A stretch of 10,421 bases of DNA, taken from contig JAIPIM010000131.1 of NCBI GenBank assembly GCA_021734725.1, forward strand, positions 1-10,421, read 5' to 3'. Position 1 is the stretch's first letter; the number at the start of each line of letters is the position of its first letter. A model generated the notes under the pieces. That model searched no databases, had not been told where the DNA came from, and was given only the letters and a program-made list of their open reading frames with translations. The position numbers were made by a program, and so were the translations under genes. Origin of the DNA: Minisyncoccota bacterium (GTDB taxonomy: Bacteria; Verrucomicrobiota; Lentisphaeria; Oligosphaerales; MVZH01). Shown here piece by piece: positions 1 through 6,000 of the stretch.

Positions 1-123
1 ATCAAGCTCGGACCGAGTCTGCCCGCGTTCGTCACTCCGAACATACTCAACGTACTGGTCGAAAACTTCAACATCGCGCCGATCAGTACCCCGGAGAAAG
101 ACTTGCAGGAAGCCTTGGGATGA
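1..123 (+). CDS. hcp: Hybrid-cluster protein (hydroxylamine reductase), C-terminal 40 residues only
   Basis: The window opens in frame inside a coding region that ends at TGA 121-123. The 40 visible residues begin IKLGPSLPAFVTPNI and continue LNVLVENFNI, then a TPEKDL stretch, closing with ALG. This is the conserved C-terminus of Hcp proteins, where a GPxLPAF-x-(S/T)PN block and VLVE-x-FNI lie just before the end. Hcp is a cytoplasmic protein carrying a [4Fe-4S] or [2Fe-2S] cluster and the hybrid Fe-S-O cluster; it is linked to nitric oxide and hydroxylamine reduction and nitrosative stress in anaerobic or facultative bacteria. None of the cluster-binding cysteines is in view. It ends 28 bases before the stop of the convergent URO-D-like gene, with no hairpin terminator visible in the gap. 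The related carbon monoxide dehydrogenase CooS is the alternative, but the LPAF and FNI blocks fit Hcp better. Confidence 0.85.
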   Translation: MKLGPSLPAFVTPNILNVLVENFNIAPISTPEKDLQEALG

Positions 124-151
124 CAGCGGCAAACTGAGTAAAAACACGACG

Positions 152-1222
152 CTAAAACCGCAGTTCACGCACACGGTCAAGGTAGTATCTGTAGTTGTCC
201 AGCGGGGTCCCCGGCGTAATCAGGTGGTCCGGCATCATGACATAGCCGCCTTCTTTCACCAAATCTACGTGCCGCGCAATCTCGGCGTCAATCTCGGCCC
301 TGCCCTTTTCAAGCACCAGTTTGTCAAAGCCGCCGACAATACGCAACTCTTTGCCGAAGCGCTTTCGGATATGCTCCGGTGTCGCGCCCCACGTTCCCGG
401 TTCAATGGGAAACTGCACATTCACACCAGCTTCCAACCAGTTGGGAATCAATGGTTCGACCATGCCGTCGGAGTCGATCCCCAGGAGCGTCACCCCGTAA
501 GACTCGAGTTTCTCGCGGATCTTACGATACCCCTGTGCAACGCATTTATCGAAGATCGTGGGGCTGACCAGCGGCCCGGTTTTCCCACAGATATCTTCCC
601 ACCCGAAACCGAGGTCGGGCTTGCCCTCCATACGCGGAATGGTCTCGTCAATGGACCAACAAACCAGGTCGGCGATCGTGTTGACCATGTCCGCGTAGCA
701 ATCGGGAGCGTCATACATCAAGTACGACATATTTTCAACCCCCATCCAATTGCGAATCCACCCCATCATTGACCCCGTGCTAATCGCCAAAGGAAACCCT
801 GAGTTCTCCGCCGCTCTCAGCCGCTCCTCAAAGTTTTCGCCAAGCCTTCCCGGATCGGGTTGAAGCCGTTTCTTGAACTCCGGCCAACCACTGGCATCCT
901 TGAGCGTGAAATCAATGTGACGGGGAATGCAGCTCTCGTGCTTCCAGTCCTGTTTTACCACACCTTCACCGTCACGGAATATGCGGTACGTATCGGTTTC
1001 CTCCAAGACCTCCTCTTCGAATGCCGGAAAAAGACCGACGTTGGCGCCAACTCCTTGCCAGTGAGGAACCGCGTTCAAAAACTCCCGCATGTCAACGCCT
1101 TCAGGCAATCCCTCCTGTTTCCAGCGCTCCGCCGTTTCCGGCCAGACCGTCCAGTGAATCACCGGCAACCGGTCAAACTCGCCGTAGTGCATGATGTTGG
1201 TCCACAGTTCGCGTGTTGTCAT
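152..1222 (-). CDS. Uroporphyrinogen decarboxylase / MtaA superfamily protein, not HemE
   Basis: This 356-residue protein has the outline of the URO-D superfamily TIM barrel. It starts with an MTTRELW-type helix and the conserved DRLPV turn (17-21). Mid-barrel blocks are GSMMGWIRNWMG (150-161), a WEDICGKTGPLVSP block (208-221) and GIDSDG (248-253). The C-terminal part holds GGFDK (297-301), GGYVMMPDH (325-333) and a TPLDNYRYYLDRVREL-type last helix. True HemE has an Arg-Gln-Ala-Gly-Arg motif near the N-terminus that binds substrate carboxylates; it is absent here, so heme synthesis is unlikely. MtaA/MtbA-type corrinoid methyltransferases use a His-x-Cys zinc motif; the corresponding place reads Asp210-Ile-Cys212, so a zinc site is uncertain. 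The substrate is unknown; a methyltransferase-like or C-C lyase-like role is inference. The ATG (1220-1222) is supported by AAGGAG at 1234-1239, 11 bases upstream, and by a promoter candidate at 1260-1288. It appears monocistronic, divergent from purD. Confidence 0.85.
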   Translation of the reverse strand: MTTRELWTNIMHYGEFDRLPVIHWTVWPETAERWKQEGLPEGVDMREFLNAVPHWQGVGANVGLFPAFEEEVLEETDTYRIFRDGEGVVKQDWKHESCIPRHIDFTLKDASGWPEFKKRLQPDPGRLGENFEERLRAAENSGFPLAISTGSMMGWIRNWMGVENMSYLMYDAPDCYADMVNTIADLVCWSIDETIPRMEGKPDLGFGWEDICGKTGPLVSPTIFDKCVAQGYRKIREKLESYGVTLLGIDSDGMVEPLIPNWLEAGVNVQFPIEPGTWGATPEHIRKRFGKELRIVGGFDKLVLEKGRAEIDAEIARHVDLVKEGGYVMMPDHLITPGTPLDNYRYYLDRVRELRF

Positions 1223-1259
1223 GATGGCTGATACTCCTTAATGTCTCTGGATAATTGAT

Positions 1260-1288
1260 ACTATACCGATCCTTACAAAGCCTGACAG
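1260..1288 (-). promoter_or_regulatory. Sigma70-type promoter candidate for the URO-D-like gene
   Basis: Read on the - strand, CTGTCA (1288-1283, four of six matches to TTGACA) is followed after exactly 17 bases by TATAGT (1265-1260, five of six matches to TATAAT). The predicted start near 1253 gives a leader of about 30 nt that contains the AAGGAG ribosome binding site at 1239-1234. The spacing and position fit; transcription is not shown. Confidence 0.5.
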
Positions 1289-1341
1289 TCATAACTCACG
1301 GCAAAACCGCATGCGAGCGCGAAACCCGCGCCATAATTCCC

Positions 1342-1509
1342 AGGGCTGTTTCATCCTCAGTCATGCGAATACCCGAAGCAGCCCGAATGGTCCCCAGCCG
1401 AGTCGGCCCAAAGTAGCTCGGATGGTCCCCCAGCCGAGATGGCTCACGGTGCGGCCGCCCCATGCCACTGTGGGTGGAACGCACTCAATCCAGAGGATGA
1501 AACAGTCCT
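1342..1509. repeat. 17-bp near-perfect inverted repeat bounding a 168-bp segment
   Basis: The left arm (1342-1358) reads AGGGCTGTTTCATCCTC. The right arm (1493-1509) reads GAGGATGAAACAGTCCT. The second is the reverse complement of the first at 16 of 17 positions. The arms are 134 bases apart and enclose the two tandem stem-loops at 1382-1438 and a GCGGCCGC palindrome at 1451-1458. A match this long is very unlikely by chance in 500 bases. No transposase and no obvious target-site duplication is visible next to the arms. It could be a small non-autonomous mobile or dispersed repeat element, or a structured RNA whose closing stem is formed by the arms. Confidence 0.6.
1382..1438 (-). repeat. 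Two tandem imperfect direct repeats, each able to form a stem-loop
   Basis: On the - strand, copy A (1438-1417) reads CTCGG-C-TGG-GGGA-CCA-T-CCGAG: a 5-bp stem, a C/T mismatch, a 3-bp stem and a GNRA-type tetraloop. Copy B (1402-1382) reads CTCGG-C-TGG-GGA-CCA-T-TCGGG, the same hairpin with a 3-base loop. The copies start about 36 bases apart, and similarity runs on past the stem for about 10 bases. Apart from one indel in the loop, the differences are mainly transitions. Those in the stem keep pairing as G-U wobbles on the - strand but would be mismatches on the + strand. If there is a functional RNA, it is therefore the - strand one. Both hairpins lie upstream of the predicted URO-D-like promoter, so they are not part of its short leader. 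Confidence 0.5.
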
Positions 1510-1529
1510 GCCATATTCCACCACCTGTC

Positions 1530-1558
1530 TTGTAACAACACTGAGAACGTAATATGCT
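1530..1558 (+). promoter_or_regulatory. Weak sigma70-type promoter candidate for purD
   Basis: TTGTAA (1530-1535) and TATGCT (1553-1558) are separated by 17 bases; each box matches four of six consensus positions. A start near 1565 would leave a long leader of about 160 nt before purD. In that leader, ACCCGC (1561-1566) can pair with GCGGGT (1593-1598) or the hairpin at 1581-1595 can form, but not both. A chance match is possible. Confidence 0.25.
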
Positions 1559-1726
1559 ATACCCGCTCTGTCGGAGTTCACGCCCTCATGGGGCGGGTAA
1601 ACTTTAGCGTGCTTTCGGCGTCCTCGCGGTTCAACCAGACGAATGTGGGAGGCGGTTCCACCCGGCGACCGGCGGCATAGAATCTCTGTGTGAATACTTG
1701 AAACCGAAGTGCTTGAGGCAAACGGC

Positions 1727-2986
1727 ATGAACGTACTGATTATTGCCAGTGGTGGGCGCGAACACGCACTCGCATGGAAACTCCGTCAAGGAGCAGACGT
1801 GGATACCGTCTACTGTGCACCCGGCAATCCCAATATGACCGGTATCGAACCGGTCGCGATCGAAGAGATGAACGCGCTGGCGGATTTCGCCATCCGCCAC
1901 GACGTGAGGTTGACCGTGGTCGGCCCGGAGGCCCCCCTCTGCGACGGAATCGTCGATGTCTTTCGCGAAAAAAGTCTGCCGATCTTCGGCCCCACAAAGG
2001 AAGCCGCGCAACTCGAAGGAAGCAAGACGTTTGCCAAAGAATTCATGGTTCGCCACGCCATCCCCACGGCCGCTTATCGGAAATGCCTGTCCGCGGACGA
2101 CGCAAGGGACTGCGTACGTGAGTTCGGCCCACCCGTCGTGGTGAAAGCGGACGGCCTGGCCGCGGGCAAAGGCGTGACGGTAGCACAGACCATCGAAGAG
2201 GCCGATCAGGCGGTGGATGAATGCTTATCGGGGCGTTTTGGCGAGGCTGGGCAGATCGTGGTCGTGGAGGAATGCCTGGTGGGTGAAGAAGCGTCAATCC
2301 TGGCGTTTACAGATGGTAAAACCATTATACCGCTGGCGTCATCCCAGGATCATAAACGCATCGGTGAAGGCGATACCGGCCCCAACACCGGTGGCATGGG
2401 CGCCTACTCACCTGCCCCAGTCGTGACACATGAACTCTGGAATACAATTCAGTCAGACGTCCTGGAACGCTTCCGCAAAGGATGCAATCGCGATGGCCTG
2501 GACTATCGCGGCGTTATCTACGCCGGCATCATGGTAACACCAAACGGACCCAAGGTCCTCGAATTCAACGTTCGCTTCGGCGACCCCGAAACTCAGGCGG
2601 TGCTTATGCGGCTGGAAAGCGATCTGGCACAGGCCATGATCGCCACGGTCGAAGGCCGACTTGACTCCGTAACGCTTGACTGGTCCCCCGAACCAGCCGT
2701 GTGCGTCGTAATGGCCTCGGGAGGATACCCCGGCAAGTACGAAAAAGGACATGTCATCACGGGACTGTCCGAAGCTGAAACAAAGGGCGCGGTCGTCTTC
2801 CATGCCGGAACCGCACGCAAAAACAATGACGTTGTAACCGCCGGGGGCCGCGTGCTCGGCGTGACCGCCAAAGGCCGCGACCTTCAACAAGCCCTTAATC
2901 GAGTCTACGAAGCAGTCGACTGCATCGACTGGAAAGACGCCTACCACCGTCGCGATATCGCCCACCGAGCCTTGGCGCGCATGTGA
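1727..2986 (+). CDS. purD: Phosphoribosylamine-glycine ligase (GAR synthetase)
   Basis: PurD is the cytoplasmic enzyme that ligates glycine to 5-phosphoribosylamine with ATP to give glycinamide ribonucleotide, step two of de novo purine synthesis. The 419-residue protein is of usual length. It begins MNVLIIASGGREHALAWKL, the standard PurD N-terminus. It continues with VVGPEAPLCDGI (64-75), the ATP-grasp stretch VVVKADGLAAGKGVTVA (137-153), DHKR (208-211) and GPNTGGMGAYSPAP (218-231). The metal- and nucleotide-binding LEFNVRFGDPETQ block is at 278-290, and the C-domain HAGT and TAGGRVLGV blocks follow (359-379). An in-frame GTG lies 18 bases upstream (1709), but family alignment starts at the ATG, which has GAGG at 1715-1718 with an 8-base gap. 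It stands alone, without other pur genes, and converges on the large secreted-protein gene 61 bases downstream. All expected motifs are present. Confidence 0.97.
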   Translation: MNVLIIASGGREHALAWKLRQGADVDTVYCAPGNPNMTGIEPVAIEEMNALADFAIRHDVRLTVVGPEAPLCDGIVDVFREKSLPIFGPTKEAAQLEGSKTFAKEFMVRHAIPTAAYRKCLSADDARDCVREFGPPVVVKADGLAAGKGVTVAQTIEEADQAVDECLSGRFGEAGQIVVVEECLVGEEASILAFTDGKTIIPLASSQDHKRIGEGDTGPNTGGMGAYSPAPVVTHELWNTIQSDVLERFRKGCNRDGLDYRGVIYAGIMVTPNGPKVLEFNVRFGDPETQAVLMRLESDLAQAMIATVEGRLDSVTLDWSPEPAVCVVMASGGYPGKYEKGHVITGLSEAETKGAVVFHAGTARKNNDVVTAGGRVLGVTAKGRDLQQALNRVYEAVDCIDWKDAYHRRDIAHRALARM

Positions 2987-3047
2987 AGAAGCCGGCTGGT
3001 CAGCCCCGCCTTTGAGCAGATCGCTCACAATTGATGAACGATTCCGT

Positions 3048-6000
3048 CTATTGGCCAATCGCCCCTGCCGTATATCCGCCCACGACAGCTAACTTTGCCT
3101 GTGCAGCCCCGACCTTCCGGCCGTCCGCCGTGGAAAGAGTGACAAGCAGGCGGTATTCTCCCTCCACAACCCCCGCCAGGTTCAGCATCACCTGCACCTT
3201 ACGGCTATCCAAGTCACTTATGCTGTCTCGCCGCAGGGGGGATTTACCTTCTTCCTCCCAGAGTTCAAGTGAAAGAATGTACGTTTTGAAATCCTCAGCG
3301 GTCGCCTGCAGGTCGGCATGGATCTCACAAGGTGCTTGCCTCACTCCTTTGTAAACAACCGGCGCACCCATTGTAAGCGAAACTGCCTGTTTCAGGGGCA
3401 ACTGCAATTCTCTCTCGGCAATGGTTCTCTTGTCCGAGGAATTTTCAAGCCATACGCGAAGGGTGGGTATGGCGGACATGGCGGGTACCACAAAAGGAAT
3501 CTGTACGGTCCGACTCTCCGCCGCGGCGAGCTTGAACTTTTTTGAATGCGCCGCAGTATCCGCGTTGCCGGCGGTAACTTCCATATGCAGACTAAAACTG
3601 CCCGTTTTCAGTGAGTCGTTTTGAACTTGAATCCAAGCCGTATTTTGACCGACTGCGCACCGTTTTGCCGCAATGCTTTTGATATATGCGCCGCCAAAGC
3701 TGAGTTCGCCGAATTCCGTCGGTTGCGGGAAATAACCTTTAAGACCCGACCAGGTACTCAGTTCCGCGGGAGAGGGGTGGCGTTCCCTACCCAGATTAAA
3801 CCCCCATACCCCCTCGCCAATCTCGTTCGGAGGAACCTGAAGATCCTTGAACGGAATAGCGATCTCCACTTGGTAGCGATCCGCAAGTTTCTTGCCCGAT
3901 GCCTGAACGTCCGGCCTCCATTCAGGCAGGAAGTCGCACAAGAACTCCGTCGCTCCTTTCGAGTTCACGGGCATGTGAAAAAAAGTTTCGCGGTCATAAT
4001 TGGTGTCCATGAAAAGTTCAATGCAATCATCAGCCCAAACGCTCCCCACTCCCTTGCCCTGCCGCCTGGCTTTGAGTTTCTCGATGTCGGTCTCCATGCA
4101 CGTAACTCCAAGGTAAAGATTGTCCTTATCGTAGACGATTCTTGCCTGCGTAGGCATGGTTGGTGGGGCGTTGTCAATGGTATTCAGCAGGAATCCATCC
4201 AGGATGGATGCGTACTTCCAGGCCTCGTCGTCCAGTTGCCCATCAATCTTCGGACATTTCGCTTCCAGAACACGAGGTACGTAAGCGCGCCTGATTGCCC
4301 AATACTTGCCTTTCGGAGTTTCCGCGACCGGCACGCTCCGGAATGAATGCACCAGTTTTTCGGGCAAAGTGGATTCCACCGCAACAGATTCCTCGACTTC
4401 CGCGACCTCGCCCAACTCATCCAGAGCATTCATCAGCTTCATTGTGTCGCGAGCAACAAGCCATCGTGCCCGGTCATATCCTTCGAAATCCCAGCCATTC
4501 GGAGTTTTCATCGGACCTTCAAGGCTTTGACTCCCATCGTCGAGAGTTGCGCGCCTTTGCCACTCGGGGATGGCTCGCAGGCGCATCATGAACGGGATCG
4601 AGTTTCGCAGAATGCCCAGTCTCGCCTCGGCCGCGGAAGCCAGTTCGTGCAGTGCGGGCTTTCCCGATTGCCGTGCTCGCCGTATAGCCTCCTCCAGCGT
4701 GTACACATACTTGTAATCATCCACTCCTTCCCGGTAGGCTTCCCAGGCGGTAGCAGGACCACCGGATTCCCCCTCCGTAGCGGGGTATTGATGAAAAAAA
4801 TTTCTTCCGTCCACTTCGTCGAAGGCACTGCTCTTGGAGTATTGACACGCATATTCCCAGTTAAACATCCCGTCGGCGCCAGCCCGCCACATCATGAACC
4901 CGGCCGCGAAACGCATAAGCTCGGGCCGGTAGCATTCCACATCGATATTGTATGTCCAGAGTTTCTTTTCTTTTGCGTGCAACTCCCGAATCCGGGATGC
5001 TGAAAGAAGGCCACCGTTTACGCACCATGCATCCGCCGCCCCGCCGGCCGCGGGAAAAACGCCGCCCCAACCGTTGATCTCGACCTTGGCGCCGGCTTCC
5101 TCAAGCAAGCGCGCGAGACGCGCGCAAGCCTGAACGTTTGCCCCACTCGGTTCATCCAGCGGCTGCCAGATTAACTCGGGCCAGGCGTGACTGCGACCAT
5201 GCGCCTCGATAGCGGACACAATCCCCTTGTATAGCTCAGCGAATCTCTCCCCCTCGATGGATTGGCCACTCTGTTTTTGAGCCCAGTCGACAATCCCGCT
5301 GTTCATTACCAGAAGGGGTTCCTGATAGCCTAAACGCTTGTATTCGTTTAGAAGATGCTCGATCCGAGAACCGCCGTCAAAATCAATGGTTATCTTGCCG
5401 TTCTCGACACTCACGCGGTCCAAAGGCCACTCGAGCATCCACCCCACCGGCGCGACGCTTGTCATTCCGTGGTTTCGCATGTCCTCCATCCCCGCCGTGA
5501 CAGCAGCCAGGTCATGCGGTAGGTTCTTCATGAAATGGAAATACACTCCCCACGAAATACCCGGCGGTTCCAGGAGTTCGAAAGGCAGCACTCTGAAAAC
5601 AAGCTCTATGTCCGCGAAAGGCGCGTTCGCGGCACTGAAACGAATCGTCCCCCGGTACAGCCCAGGTCTGGCATCTTCAGGCGCGCGAATCGTTACCCAA
5701 AAGCGTTGAGAGGTGCCTGCGGCAATGTCCACGTTGTCCAGGGCGGCAAGGTAAATGGGAACCTGGATGTATTCCGACGAGGCATAAGTGATGCGCTTGT
5801 TCAGGCTCCGCACTTCACGTACATCAACCGAATCGTTCCCGATACGCGCACCTTCCGGACCGACAAGGTCGCTCACCACGACCTCGGCAGCCTCGAGATC
5901 CTTGAGCGCATGCACCGAGAAGGTGACAGGCTCGTATTCCCCACGGGTCGCAAAGCAGGAGATAGTTGTCCGCAGTTCACGCGAGCGCGGAACGGAGGCT

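Larger units (their letters stand above)
1223..1726. other. Divergent intergenic region between the URO-D-like gene and purD
   Basis: This 504-base stretch lies between two divergent genes and has no convincing gene. Short open frames cover parts of it on both strands, but none has a ribosome binding site or recognisable protein sequence, and the two internal repeat copies differ in length by one base, which argues against a conserved reading frame. It holds the URO-D-like promoter (1260-1288), an inverted repeat bounding 1342-1509 with two tandem stem-loops inside, a weak promoter candidate for purD (1530-1558), and a small hairpin, CGCCC-TCAT-GGGCG with one extra G, at 1581-1595. I see no tRNA and no purine riboswitch core. 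Confidence 0.7.

Noticed and set aside
224..772. 182-codon open frame on the + strand across the URO-D-like gene
   Set aside because: It is antisense to a well-supported gene whose family motifs are all on the - strand; its translation has no recognisable motifs.
152..1222. Annotation of the URO-D-like gene as hemE
   Set aside because: The N-terminal Arg-Gln-Ala-Gly-Arg substrate motif of HemE is missing and the C-terminal PDH and NYRYY blocks belong to other branches of the superfamily.
1472..1663. 9-bp inverted repeat GGGTGGAAC / GTTCCACCC at 1472-1480 and 1655-1663
   Set aside because: A match of this length in 500 bases is expected about as often as not by chance, and it crosses rather than extends the stronger 17-bp repeat.
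1561..1726. Possible purine riboswitch or structured leader in front of purD
   Set aside because: Only short alternative pairings are visible (1561-1566 with 1593-1598, and 1581-1595); the conserved three-way-junction core of purine riboswitches is not recognisable.
1296..1728. Short open frames on the - strand covering the intergenic region (1296-1484 and 1444-1728)
   Set aside because: No ribosome binding site and no family likeness, and the internal repeat copies have different lengths (21 and 22 bases), which does not fit a maintained reading frame.
2994..3028. Possible terminator hairpins between purD and the convergent giant gene (GGCT/AGCC at 2994-3005; TGAGC/GCTCA around 3013-3027)
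   Set aside because: Stems are only 4-5 bp and no T-tract follows on either strand, so an intrinsic terminator is not supported.
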